From the NCBI GenBank assembly GCA_964388575.1, contig CAYMAZ010000015.1, positions 3,302-67,301 on the forward strand: a DNA stretch of 64,000 nucleotides, given 5' to 3'. This document shows, piece after piece, positions 1-8,837 of this stretch. The number at the start of each line of letters is the position of its first letter. The first letter of the stretch is position 1. The stretch comes from CAYMAZ01 sp964388575. GTDB taxonomy: Bacteria > Bacteroidota > Bacteroidia > Bacteroidales > DTU049. The translations under genes and the position numbers were made by a program. A model generated the notes under the pieces. That model worked only from the letters and a program-made list of their open reading frames with translations. It searched no databases and had not been told where the DNA came from.

Positions 1-1
1 T

Positions 2-2032
2 TTCAAGTTCAATGAAGGGAATGGATTAACTGTCACTGACTCTGCCAAAGGCAACACTCTTCCTTCATTTCTCTTTGGTGCATCAAATCCACTAAAATCA
101 CCTGAAGATTTTGTTACAGGATTTACTTCAACACAATTCAGGCCGGAAATCATTTTTGAACAGGGCAGTTTCAACCAGCATACCGATTCAATTTTTGTAA
201 CAGATTCAATTGTAAACAATCCATTGCTTTTGGTTTTTTTCAGTGACTCAGTAAATAATCCTGGCGTTGCAACCGATACACTTATTGTCTGGCCAGCCAA
301 TTATTTCAAATATGTGTATAACTCACTGGGGCAAATTACAGATTCATCTTTCGTTGCTGCAGATACAGTGTTTCTGAATGCATCATATAATTATTATCAA
401 TACTATCCTCAGATCATCAACTATGAAATGGGCAGATACATTACACCCTATGGCATCGGACTGAGTCTTGGAGACGGCTGGACATGGACATTTGACGTTT
501 CAGACTACAGAACGCTTCTTGCTGACAGTGTCAGACTTTCTGCAGGCAACTGGCAGGAACTTCTGGATTTAAAATTTCTTATGATCAAAGGAACACCACC
601 AAGAGACATCATTTCAATTAAACCACTGTGGTACGGACAATTCAATTATGGGGATCCAAATGTTCCTTTTGATGATCTGGTTCTTCCAAAAAAAATCAAA
701 GTGCCTGCCAATGCAGTCAATGCAAGATGGAAATCCAGAATAACCGGACACGGCATGGACAGTCCTCAGAACTGTGCTGAGTTCTGCGCCAAGTGGCATT
801 ATTTTGATGTAAACGGAGTTCCGCAATTTTCAAAACTTGTGTGGCGAAACAACTGTGGGGTGAATCCGCTCTTCCCTCAGGGTGGAACATGGGTTTACAA
901 TCGTGCAAACTGGTGCCCGGGAGCAGAAGTTGAGACCTATGATTTTGAACTTACGCCTTTTATCACACCCGGAGATTCAATCGAATTGCGTCACAGAGCC
1001 CAACCTTACATTAAAACTTCAGGATGGAGCTTTTATGAAGTCGTTGACCAGGTTGTTTTCTATGGAGCGCCCAATTTCATACTGGATGCTGCCATATATA
1101 ATGTAGTTGTTCCAACCACAGATGATATGTGGCGGAGGAAGAATCCGGTGTGTACAGATCCACTCATAATCATAAAAAACACAGGCTCAACGCCGCTAAC
1201 TTCTTTGGAAATTAATTTCGGAATAATTGGAGGTCAGATTTCTACCTATCAGTGGACCGGAAACCTGCAATTTCTTGAAAAGGAAGAAGTCAATCTTGGT
1301 AATTTCCACTGGACACAGGGTGCTTCAAAATTTCAAATCAGTATTAAAAATCCAAATGGAGGTGTTGACCAATATCCGCAAAATAATGAATGGATTACTG
1401 ATTTTGAATATCCTGCACTGATGCCTGAAACATTTTATATCGAGTTTAAAACGAATAACCGTCCTCAGGAAAACCAGTACACACTGTCAGATGATCAGGG
1501 CAATGTCATCATAAGCAAATCCGGTCTGACGGCCAATACAATTTACCGTGACACACTTGTGCTTCCGCAGGGATGCTATATTTTCAAACTGACAGACAGC
1601 GGAAATGACGGACTCACCTGGTGGGCAAACTCTGCACAGGGGAACGGATATATCCGTTTCAGAAGCGCTTCCTCAACACAAATTTTCAAAAATTTCAACT
1701 CTGACTTTGGGTCTGAAGTGTATTTGCAGTTCACTGTTGGGCTTACAAACGCAACAGAAGAAGAAGTTGTTGCACATGGTTCAGCTGATGAAATTTTTAT
1801 CGTTCCAAATCCGGCTGAAGATGATGTTGATGTTTCTTTCAATCTCAAACATCTGGAAGCAGGTTATATTGACATTATGGATGTGGTTGGCAGAAGAGTA
1901 TACAGTTCAACTTTTGAAAAATGCATTGCCGGAAACAAAATAATCGATGTTTCCGGGTTTAAGCCGGGGATCTACTTTGTGACAGTGAGTACCGAAAACA
2001 CCAGAATGACAGCAAGAATGCTGGTCAGATAA
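2..2032 (+). CDS. PNGase F-like secreted peptide-N-glycosidase, 5' end outside window
   Basis: The frame is open from base 2, so the N-terminus lies outside the window. The protein resembles Elizabethkingia PNGase F, which removes N-glycans from Asn of glycoproteins. Matching blocks are GRYITPY, a GTP turn, ITGHG, NCAEFC (catalytic Glu206 of PNGase F would be the Glu at 779-781) and NWCPG. The first catalytic Asp of PNGase F lies in a CxEWD segment that should be upstream. The position aligned with Glu118 (TETW in PNGase F) reads SAGNW, so that acid seems lost. A beta-sandwich follows at about 1430-1735, then a type A T9SS sorting domain (about 1790-2029: PNPAED, GYIDIMD, GIYFVTV), so the protein should cross the outer membrane by T9SS. 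Family call is firm; activity is uncertain because of the substituted acid. Confidence 0.85.
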   Translation, partial: FKFNEGNGLTVTDSAKGNTLPSFLFGASNPLKSPEDFVTGFTSTQFRPEIIFEQGSFNQHTDSIFVTDSIVNNPLLLVFFSDSVNNPGVATDTLIVWPANYFKYVYNSLGQITDSSFVAADTVFLNASYNYYQYYPQIINYEMGRYITPYGIGLSLGDGWTWTFDVSDYRTLLADSVRLSAGNWQELLDLKFLMIKGTPPRDIISIKPLWYGQFNYGDPNVPFDDLVLPKKIKVPANAVNARWKSRITGHGMDSPQNCAEFCAKWHYFDVNGVPQFSKLVWRNNCGVNPLFPQGGTWVYNRANWCPGAEVETYDFELTPFITPGDSIELRHRAQPYIKTSGWSFYEVVDQVVFYGAPNFILDAAIYNVVVPTTDDMWRRKNPVCTDPLIIIKNTGSTPLTSLEINFGIIGGQISTYQWTGNLQFLEKEEVNLGNFHWTQGASKFQISIKNPNGGVDQYPQNNEWITDFEYPALMPETFYIEFKTNNRPQENQYTLSDDQGNVIISKSGLTANTIYRDTLVLPQGCYIFKLTDSGNDGLTWWANSAQGNGYIRFRSASSTQIFKNFNSDFGSEVYLQFTVGLTNATEEEVVAHGSADEIFIVPNPAEDDVDVSFNLKHLEAGYIDIMDVVGRRVYSSTFEKCIAGNKIIDVSGFKPGIYFVTVSTENTRMTARMLVR

Positions 2033-2064
2033 AACGTGTATGTAAACTTGAAAGTAAATTTTCA

Positions 2065-2529
2065 ATGAAAGCCCATCACCGGAACGACTCAAAGAATTAC
2101 AAAACCTCTGTTGTTTTTCATCAGGAAATGATTGCCCCATGCGGCATGAATTGCGTAATCTGCCTTGCATATCTCCGCAACAAAAATCATTGCTCCGGAT
2201 GCAGAACGTGTCATATGAACAAACCGGAATACTGTAAAAAATGCATCATCATCAATTGTGAGCGACTGAACAGAACAGTTTCAAAATTCTGTTATGAGTG
2301 TGATAAGTATCCCTGTCGCAGACTCAGACAACTTGACAAAAGATATAAAACAAAATACAATATGAGCATGATTGAAAATCTTGAGTTTATCAGGTCTTTT
2401 GGAGCAGAAGCATTTGTTGAACTGGAAAACAGCCGTCGGATATGTAAAGTGTGTGGAGCAACACTCTGTATACACAGAAATTTTTGCCTGACATGTAAAG
2501 CCATTCATGATGACCTCATCGCAACATAA
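2065..2529 (+). CDS. DUF3795 Cys-rich protein
   Basis: A small protein with the DUF3795 hallmark MIAPCGMNCVIC followed by many paired cysteines (CSGCRTC, CKKCII, CYECDKYPC, CKVCG, CLTCK). The family is thought to bind zinc or an Fe-S cluster; its function is unknown. The domain starts at the internal ATG at 2128, which may be the true start; the 21 residues before it look unrelated to the family. It starts 33 bp after the PNGase-like gene and has no obvious partner. The family call is good, the role unknown. Confidence 0.75.
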   Translation: MKAHHRNDSKNYKTSVVFHQEMIAPCGMNCVICLAYLRNKNHCSGCRTCHMNKPEYCKKCIIINCERLNRTVSKFCYECDKYPCRRLRQLDKRYKTKYNMSMIENLEFIRSFGAEAFVELENSRRICKVCGATLCIHRNFCLTCKAIHDDLIAT

Positions 2530-2611
2530 GTATTTATTTACAAGCATTCTCAGGCAAAATATTCCGGGAATCTAATGTGTTCCGTTTGGATTCCAGATCC
2601 TAAATTTTAAA

Positions 2612-3439
2612 ATGTTAGAAATGAACAAAATTTATATTCTGATAACAAGTGTTTTTATTCTGATTTCCTGTAAAACAGAATATTTCAGTACTCACAGTGT
2701 CAAAGGGGAACAAACCATCGTACTCGGACACGGAGGCATGGGGATCAGTCACAAATATCCCATGAACAGTTATGAATCAATTGCGCGATGCCTGGATTTG
2801 GGAGCGGACGGAACAGAAATTGATGTGCAAATGACAAAAGATAGTGTACTTGTTGCTTTTCATGATTCTGATCTGTCAAAAAGCACAAACATCTCAGGAC
2901 ACATCAGCAACATGAACTGGAGCGTTATTCAGGATGCCGTTTACACAAAACCTGTATTCAGAATGTTCAGGATCATCAGCCTGGACTCTCTGTTTACACG
3001 ATTAACAGACATCAGGGATAAAACATTTGTGTTGGACTGCAAATTTTATGTATTTGAAAATACAGCCAGATACAGAGCAACTTTCTGTAATGCACTGTTT
3101 AAACTTATTGATAAACATCAGTTACATGACAATGTGATCGTGGAACTGATCAACCCGGACATGATACGGACTTTAAAAGAAATGAGACCCGAAATCAGAG
3201 TTTTTGTGTACTCCGATTTTGAAAAGGGCATGTCTCTGACAATGCAATATCAGCTGCAGGGGCTTGTTATGCCTGTGAATGTCATCACAAAGGAACAGGT
3301 AGCGATGGCACATCAGAAAGGGCTGAAGGTTGCAGTATTCAATGTACATACCCTGAAGCGCAATAGAGAGGCCATTCAGAAAGGAGTTGATATGATTCAA
3401 ACTGACAGACTCAAATATTTACTCAAAATCATGAATTAA
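2612..3439 (+). CDS. glycerophosphodiester phosphodiesterase family lipoprotein
   Basis: A GDPD family TIM-barrel hydrolase, which splits glycerophosphodiesters into glycerol-3-phosphate and an alcohol. The active-site pattern is visible: HGG (usual HRG) near residue 40, then GTEIDVQMTKD and AFHD, which give the metal-binding Glu-x-Asp and the second His. A later VFVYSD, the LVMPVN segment and the terminal GVDMIQTDR match the end of the barrel. The N-terminus is a lipoprotein signal with lipobox LISC, so it is probably anchored in the envelope. The ATG at 2621 (MNKIYIL) is an equally good start and gives a cleaner signal peptide. At 275 aa it is normal length. The Arg to Gly change in the first motif is a deviation. 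Confidence 0.85.
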   Translation: MLEMNKIYILITSVFILISCKTEYFSTHSVKGEQTIVLGHGGMGISHKYPMNSYESIARCLDLGADGTEIDVQMTKDSVLVAFHDSDLSKSTNISGHISNMNWSVIQDAVYTKPVFRMFRIISLDSLFTRLTDIRDKTFVLDCKFYVFENTARYRATFCNALFKLIDKHQLHDNVIVELINPDMIRTLKEMRPEIRVFVYSDFEKGMSLTMQYQLQGLVMPVNVITKEQVAMAHQKGLKVAVFNVHTLKRNREAIQKGVDMIQTDRLKYLLKIMN

Positions 3440-3642
3440 AGAAAGTTCCTTGATATACTGATCGTATGGAGATTCAGGATTTTAAAATTTGTATGGAAAT
3501 TTAAAAACAAAATAAAATAAGTTTATTAAACATGAGCGTCATAACATTTAACATTCAATCTTTCATTTTTAAGTAAGATCATTCATTGAATCATCCGTTT
3601 ATTATGCTCACAAAATAAATACATTATACAAATCTGCACAAA

Positions 3643-4233
3643 ATGAACACATCAGATTTTCTGCTTTTAACACAGCAAATACAGAAATGCACAAACTGCA
3701 GACTTTCAGAAACACGACATCATGTTGTGTGGGGAGAAGGGAATGCACATGCGCCCATCATGGTGATCGGAGAAGCACCAGGACAGGATGAAGATTTGAC
3801 AGGGAAACCGTTTGTAGGAAAATCCGGGCAACTTCTTGACAAAATTTTTGAAGCCTGCGGATTCAACCGAACACAGCATATTTTTATTAGCAATATTGTC
3901 AAGTGCAGGCCACCCGGAAACCGCATCCCAACTCAGGAAGAAGCAGACATCTGCATGCCGTGGCTCTTGAAGCAGATTGAATGTGTCAATCCAACCATTC
4001 TTATTTTGCTTGGTGCTACATCTTTGAAACATTTATGCGGAAACCAATGCCGCATCACACGGGATAGAGGGAAATGGATTCATGTGTGCGAAAGACTTGC
4101 CATGCCTGTTTTTCATCCTTCTGCCCTGCTCAGGAACCCTGATCTGAAACGTCCGACATGGGAAGATTTTAAGAAAATTGTTGCAAAATACCGTGAACTG
4201 GTTGATCCCGATCATTATTCCGCATACTGCTGA
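3643..4233 (+). CDS. family 4 (Fe-S) uracil-DNA glycosylase
   Basis: Removes uracil from DNA to start base-excision repair. Type 4 UDG signatures are present: the first Fe-S cysteine pair CTNC at residues 16-19, motif A GEAPGQDED, GKPFVGKSGQLLD, a second pair spaced as C-x15-C (KCRPPGN to DIC), LLGATS and motif B FHPSALLR. Length (196 aa) is normal for the thermostable-type enzyme. The 200 bp upstream has no gene. A short hairpin (CCTCAA/TTGAGG, 4234-4248) lies just after the stop and before the DUF89 gene, and the following genes run in the same direction with short gaps. The family assignment is firm. Confidence 0.92.
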   Translation: MNTSDFLLLTQQIQKCTNCRLSETRHHVVWGEGNAHAPIMVIGEAPGQDEDLTGKPFVGKSGQLLDKIFEACGFNRTQHIFISNIVKCRPPGNRIPTQEEADICMPWLLKQIECVNPTILILLGATSLKHLCGNQCRITRDRGKWIHVCERLAMPVFHPSALLRNPDLKRPTWEDFKKIVAKYRELVDPDHYSAYC

Positions 4234-4270
4234 CCTCAACCTTTGAGGAAAATTCCATACATTTGCAAAC

Positions 4271-5167
4271 ATGAACGATACAAGAATCTATAACACGTCT
4301 GTCATGAACGGAAAAAATCAATTGTGCAGAAACTGTTTTCTGAAAACTTTTTCCGGACTGTGCGAAAAATTCAATATTGACAAGAACACTACAGAATCAT
4401 TTTTTCAATTTTTTGAAATACATTACAATGCAAATGCCCATCTGACAACACCTGAAATTCAAAGAGGACTGAACAGAGAGTTTTGCAGGCTGATCAATAT
4501 CAAAGATCCATTTGAACGGGAAAAATTTGACAACAACCAGCATGCGCTGGCCTTATACAACCTCTGGAAAATCAGGCTCCATGATGAACCTGATATTTTC
4601 AACACCACACTGAAACTGGCCATTGCAGGAAATATTATTGACTACGGAGCAAACAACACCTTTGATATCAATGAAACAATTGACAGGGTGATGACGTCTG
4701 ATTTTGCAATCAACCATTCTGCACTCCTGATGAAAAAGCTTAAAACAGCAAACAAAATTCTGTATCTCGGAGACAATGCAGGAGAAATTGTTTTTGATAA
4801 ATTATTTGCCGAATACAATTTGCAGTATAAAGATATTGTTTTTGCAGTGAAAAGTGCGCCCGTACTGAATGATGTTACAATTGACGATGCCTTGCAAACA
4901 GGCATGGATACTGTTGCGCGGATCATTTCAAACGGATTCGACGCTCCCTCAACCATACTCAACCAATGCAGTGATGAATTTCTGCATGAGTTTCATACCG
5001 CTGATCTGATCATTTCCAAGGGACAAGGAAATTTTGAAGGCTTGTCACAACTGAATAATCCCAAAATATTTTTTCTTCTGATGGCCAAATGTCATGTGAT
5101 CGCCAATGCCCTGAATGTTGAGAAAGGAAGTTTTATTGTAATGAATATGCAAACAGTGCATCAATAA
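4271..5167 (+). CDS. DUF89 family damage-control phosphatase
   Basis: A DUF89 protein of the subfamily with an N-terminal CxxCF motif (CRNCF). DUF89 enzymes are metal-dependent phosphatases that remove harmful or damaged phosphometabolites. Motifs seen are LGDNAGEIVFD, which carries metal and phosphate ligands, APVLNDVT, and KGQGNFEGL near the end of the domain. Length (298 aa) fits subfamily I. It lies between the uracil-DNA glycosylase and a radical SAM gene (11 bp gap to the latter), suggesting co-transcription, but the substrate cannot be inferred from the neighbours. The alternative start at 4304 (ATGAACGG) would remove 11 residues. Confidence 0.82.
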   Translation: MNDTRIYNTSVMNGKNQLCRNCFLKTFSGLCEKFNIDKNTTESFFQFFEIHYNANAHLTTPEIQRGLNREFCRLINIKDPFEREKFDNNQHALALYNLWKIRLHDEPDIFNTTLKLAIAGNIIDYGANNTFDINETIDRVMTSDFAINHSALLMKKLKTANKILYLGDNAGEIVFDKLFAEYNLQYKDIVFAVKSAPVLNDVTIDDALQTGMDTVARIISNGFDAPSTILNQCSDEFLHEFHTADLIISKGQGNFEGLSQLNNPKIFFLLMAKCHVIANALNVEKGSFIVMNMQTVHQ

Positions 5168-5178
5168 TAATATGGAAT

Positions 5179-6123
5179 ATGAGTACTTATAAATATTTGT
5201 TCGGACCGGTCCCATCAAGACGACTGGGAATGTCACTCGGCATTGATCTGGTTCCCAGGAAAGTTTGTTCTCTTGACTGTGTCTACTGCGAAGTTGGTAA
5301 AACAACCGGACTTACGATTGACAGAAAAGAATATATTCCTGTTCAGAAAATTAAAGACGAGTTGACATCGTATTTTCAAACCAATCCTGATCCTGATTAC
5401 ATGACCTTTTCAGGTTCAGGCGAACCGACTCTGAACATTGGAATCGGAGAAATCATTCAGTTTGTTAAACAGAATAAACCACATATCCCTGTGGCAGTAC
5501 TGACCAACGGATCATTATTTTTTGACAAACAGGTTCGCCGTGAAATTCTCCATGCTGATGTGATTCTTCCCTCACTTGACGCAGCAACCGAAGAGGCTTT
5601 CATAAAAATCAACCGTCCGCATCAGGATTTACGTATTGATCAATACATCAACGGACTGATTGAATTGAGAAAAGAATTCAAGGGCAAAATATGGCTTGAA
5701 ATATTTATCCTTCCCGGATACAATGATGACATCAATGAACTGAATGAATTGAAAAGTGCCATTCTGAAAATAAAACCTGACACTGTTCAGCTGAACACAC
5801 TGGACAGACCGGGGACACTGCATGACCTGAGAGGAGCAACACGGGCAGAGCTGCAAAAAATATCCGATTTATGGCAACTGAATAATGTTGAAATAATTGC
5901 TGCCGCCACGACACGTGAACATATGATCGCTTATAGAAAAGACATTGAAACGGCAATTCTTGAAACCATTTCAAGAAGGCCGTGTACACTTGATGATCTT
6001 TCGGGAATTTTAGGAATTCACGTTCAGGAAGTTAACAAATATCTTGATGTTCTTGAAGCTGAAAATCGAGTCCAGCCTGTCAGATTGGAAAGGGGCATAT
6101 TTTATCAGATCAAACACACTTAA
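5179..6123 (+). CDS. radical SAM protein (COG0731-like)
   Basis: A radical SAM enzyme with the cluster motif CSLDCVYC (CxxxCxxC) preceded by GPVPSRRLGMSLGIDL, typical of the COG0731/YfkB-like group. A SAM-binding glycine segment (FSGSGEPTLN) and the conserved LTNGSLF and LPSLDA strands follow. The C-terminal 70 residues (about 245-314) form a winged-helix-like tail (RRPCTLDDLSGIL, VNKYLDVLEAE). The substrate of this group is not established; related proteins are implicated in RNA or cofactor modification. It sits 3 bp before trmO, a tRNA methyltransferase gene, so a tRNA link is possible but is only inferred. Confidence 0.85.
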   Translation: MSTYKYLFGPVPSRRLGMSLGIDLVPRKVCSLDCVYCEVGKTTGLTIDRKEYIPVQKIKDELTSYFQTNPDPDYMTFSGSGEPTLNIGIGEIIQFVKQNKPHIPVAVLTNGSLFFDKQVRREILHADVILPSLDAATEEAFIKINRPHQDLRIDQYINGLIELRKEFKGKIWLEIFILPGYNDDINELNELKSAILKIKPDTVQLNTLDRPGTLHDLRGATRAELQKISDLWQLNNVEIIAAATTREHMIAYRKDIETAILETISRRPCTLDDLSGILGIHVQEVNKYLDVLEAENRVQPVRLERGIFYQIKHT

Positions 6124-6126
6124 ACA

Positions 6127-6606
6127 ATGGCCATCATATTTAATTCCATCGGCACGATTTACACACCTTACAGACAAAAGAAAGGCATGTCCGTGCAATC
6201 AAAATTTTCAAAAGGTGTCAAAGGGACAGTGAAACTGATGAAAAAATTTTCCGTTGGACTCTCCGACCTTGAACAGTTTTCTCATATCTATCTCATTTAC
6301 CATTTACATAAATCCGAGGGATTTGATCTGGAAGTCATTCCATTTCTGGATGACAAACCACATGGAGTCTTTGCAACCAGAGCCCCACGAAGACCCAATC
6401 CAATCGGAATTTCGGTGGTCAGACTTATCAGCATTAAAGACAACATTCTTGAAGTTGAAAATGTGGACATGCTCAATGGCACGCCGCTTCTGGATATTAA
6501 ACCCTATATTTCACAATTTGATATTCACGACATTGAAAAAAGTGGCTGGATCAACAATAAAACCGGACTCCCCAATGAAATCACATCAGATGACAGATTC
6601 GGCTGA
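6127..6606 (+). CDS. trmO: tRNA (N6-threonylcarbamoyladenosine37-N6)-methyltransferase
   Basis: TrmO (YaeB/TsaA family) methylates t6A37 of certain tRNAs using S-adenosylmethionine. The beta-barrel family motifs are clear: IGTIYTPY at the start, LSDLEQFSHIYLIYHLH, FATRAPRRPNPIG (the SAM and tRNA binding core), and NGTPLLDIKPYI. At 159 aa it is the short form that lacks the C-terminal extension of E. coli TrmO. It starts 3 bp after the radical SAM gene and probably shares its transcript. The call is firm. Confidence 0.93.
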   Translation: MAIIFNSIGTIYTPYRQKKGMSVQSKFSKGVKGTVKLMKKFSVGLSDLEQFSHIYLIYHLHKSEGFDLEVIPFLDDKPHGVFATRAPRRPNPIGISVVRLISIKDNILEVENVDMLNGTPLLDIKPYISQFDIHDIEKSGWINNKTGLPNEITSDDRFG

Positions 6607-6656
6607 TTATGAAGACGTTCTGTCAGATCATTCATGGTCTCAAAAAACAATTGATT

Positions 6657-7961
6657 ATGAAAAAACTTCTTTGCTTTCTGCTGATCGCTCACACACTGCT
6701 CTCTGCAGCCCAGAATGAGACAAAGAATGAGTTTACGGATTATGGCTTCATCATCATGGACTCTCCTGCCCTGCTCATGACAATGCTGCTGACCGGCTGC
6801 GGAAGCCAAAGCACATTGGCGCATTATACAGACGGGNNNNNNNNNNTCATGACAATGCGACAGGTCAACGAATCATATCTTTCAGGATACCGGCTTTTGG
6901 CCAGGGGGTTATATGCTTCGACAGTCAATGAGAGAGTTGCAGATCTGATTCAGATCGGAGCTCAGGGACTCCTGTTGCTGCCATTAACCCACGAAGAAGG
7001 GCACAGGTCTGTTCTAACAGCAAACCATATCGGTTCTGTGTCACAACCATATTTCAACAAACACGGAGCAGCTTATGTCAAGGGTGTGACCGACAATACA
7101 CTGAGGGATTTACGTGACACTGACCTTCCACAATATATCAGACTTCATACGGCAGGACTTGAATCGGACTATATGCTCACACGAAGAATGGAAGACATCG
7201 GCAGTTTTGTGTTTGATGACTTCAGGCATTTTAAATGGGAGTATATTCTTAGAAAACTTGGCATTTTACAATATTATGTTAGCGGCCTGTTCAGATTTGA
7301 TCCCGGCCTGGAAGAAGAAGATGATGAACTGAAACGCGATATCGTTGGCTATGACACCTATGGTGCCGCCAGACACCTTTACAGACCGCAAATGGACTTT
7401 TTCAGATATACCCGATACAATGACCTGAGTGCTGACGAAATGAAATTTGTAAAAAGAATGGGGTTCCGTTCCCTTCTGAATCTGGTTAATCCCATGATGA
7501 TCGGCCATGTCAGTCTGAATGCCGGGAAACACATCAAATTCAACACCGGAATGGGATATACAATGTCTCCCTTTGGTGATTTTATTGATGAAACCATACG
7601 AATCAAACACAAGAAACTGAACATCAGTGTGTATGCACGACAATTTCAAAACAGTGCTCACTGGTTTCACGGATTTGGTGTCAGCCTCCTGAATTATGCA
7701 ATCACTCAAAACCTCTACACAAGCATCTCAGGACATTTCTGGGAACAACCTGAAGGTTTTGATTTTTTTACTTCAGCTCGCTTTGCCGGGGGTGCAGTAG
7801 ATTTTGAGCTCAGATACTTTTTCCTCAATAAAACCGGCAGCAGACTCAATGCCGTTTCCATCGACCTTGGATTTATTCATAAAACAAAAGGATTCCTGCC
7901 TGAGGAAATGAATCTGGATGAATACACCGGCCTGAGAATCGGAACATCAATCAGATTATAA
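6657..7961 (+). CDS. exported protein of unknown function with HExxH motif and barrel-like C-terminus
   Basis: No family recognised. The best start is the ATG at 6657, which gives a clean signal peptide (MKKLLCFLLIAH, cleaved near LLSAAQ); an in-frame ATG at 6609 would put 16 polar residues in front of it. Ten N (6837-6846) interrupt the sequence but the frame stays open on both sides. A hydrophobic stretch LLLLPLTHEEGH (HEEGH at about 6990-7004) fits the HExxH zinc motif. The last 150 residues alternate polar and hydrophobic residues in strand-like blocks and end in RIGTSIRL, resembling an outer-membrane beta barrel. The motif could be fortuitous. Periplasmic or outer-membrane location is likely. 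Confidence 0.6.
   Translation: MKKLLCFLLIAHTLLSAAQNETKNEFTDYGFIIMDSPALLMTMLLTGCGSQSTLAHYTDGXXXXMTMRQVNESYLSGYRLLARGLYASTVNERVADLIQIGAQGLLLLPLTHEEGHRSVLTANHIGSVSQPYFNKHGAAYVKGVTDNTLRDLRDTDLPQYIRLHTAGLESDYMLTRRMEDIGSFVFDDFRHFKWEYILRKLGILQYYVSGLFRFDPGLEEEDDELKRDIVGYDTYGAARHLYRPQMDFFRYTRYNDLSADEMKFVKRMGFRSLLNLVNPMMIGHVSLNAGKHIKFNTGMGYTMSPFGDFIDETIRIKHKKLNISVYARQFQNSAHWFHGFGVSLLNYAITQNLYTSISGHFWEQPEGFDFFTSARFAGGAVDFELRYFFLNKTGSRLNAVSIDLGFIHKTKGFLPEEMNLDEYTGLRIGTSIRL
6837..6846. other. run of ten N inside a gene
   Basis: Ten undetermined bases within the HExxH-protein gene. The reading frame is open on both sides when the run is taken as exactly ten bases, so the gap is either masked sequence of true length or an arbitrary scaffold gap that happens to keep frame. 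Confidence 0.95.
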
Positions 7962-8085
7962 CATTTCGTCTCTAACATTTTTTTTGTTTCTGCCCATAAT
8001 GATTTGGATTAATTTTTCCCGGTAACTTCAGAACAAAATATTATACTCATATCATTCGTTTATTAAATCATAGAATATTAACAGG

Positions 8086-8535
8086 ATGAAATCAAAAACA
8101 ATTCAGATTCTAATCCCTGTCATCACGGGCATTGCTTCGGTCATCTTCACTTTAGCACTGTACAACCTCATTGTCTTTCAGGGCACGGCATTTCAACAAC
8201 GGGATAACGCGTTCTGGTTTGTTTTCTTACCAATCATCATACTGATTGCGACAATCTTTCAGATTGTTGTTATCAGTCAGTTCGGAAAGAAACACATCTC
8301 GATACAACAATATAGGTTCAGACACATTGTACTACTATTTTTGATGTTATGTTTAATTCCTGGAGTTTGTACGGGTCTCCTTTTCAGCGAATCAAGTCTT
8401 GGCATGAAGGAACTTCTTACCCTTTCGTTGTGGGGAACAGGACTTTTTATCGTTTACTGGAGTGTGAATCTGCTGATTCTTCGAATGCTGTATAAACAAA
8501 CATCGAAAGGAACATCAACTATTGCCATATTTTGA
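8086..8535 (+). CDS. small integral membrane protein, unknown
   Basis: A 149-residue protein with four hydrophobic segments (about residues 8-30, 42-64, 81-103 and 112-135), separated by short charged loops such as QFGKKHISIQQYRFR. No recognised family or catalytic motif. It stands alone, 124 bp after the HExxH gene and before a decayed region. Likely in the inner membrane. Confidence 0.55.
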   Translation: MKSKTIQILIPVITGIASVIFTLALYNLIVFQGTAFQQRDNAFWFVFLPIIILIATIFQIVVISQFGKKHISIQQYRFRHIVLLFLMLCLIPGVCTGLLFSESSLGMKELLTLSLWGTGLFIVYWSVNLLILRMLYKQTSKGTSTIAIF

Positions 8536-8633
8536 TTCATCGGCCTAACTGACAAATTGGCTTCAGCTGGTTCAAACACATAGAGTAAAAAAATTAACGT
8601 CAATTCATACATTCAAATCTTAAACCAGGTATC

Positions 8634-8837
8634 ATAATCAAACAGGAACTGATCTGGCAGGCACCCGAAGCCATAATTTTGCAGGGAAAACTTGATTTTG
8701 CTGAGATTGCATTTTCTGCTCATTGTAGTGCACATGCCGGGAATAAAACCTGGTCGAAGCACAAGTTTATCAAACAATACACAAAACAACTCCGGAGAGC
8801 AATCGCTGACATCAACATCCAAAAGATCGAATTTTAA
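8634..8837 (+). pseudogene. truncated, start-less copy of the SnoaL-like gene at 12795
   Basis: This stretch aligns without gaps to the first 67 codons of the intact gene at 12795-13208. About three quarters of the residues are identical, rising to nearly all over the second half (AEIAFS, SAHAGNKTW, IADINIQKIE). The ATG of the intact copy is ATA here (8634-8636). Homology ends abruptly after the codon for Glu at 8829-8831 and a stop follows at 8835-8837. Similarity also covers the dozen bases before the start. It is a partial duplicate about 4.2 kb from its parent and probably not translated. Confidence 0.85.

Noticed and set aside
614..908. Antisense frames in the PNGase-like gene and many similar short frames in other genes
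   Set aside because: They overlap well-supported genes, lack recognisable motifs and show coding bias only for the opposite strand.
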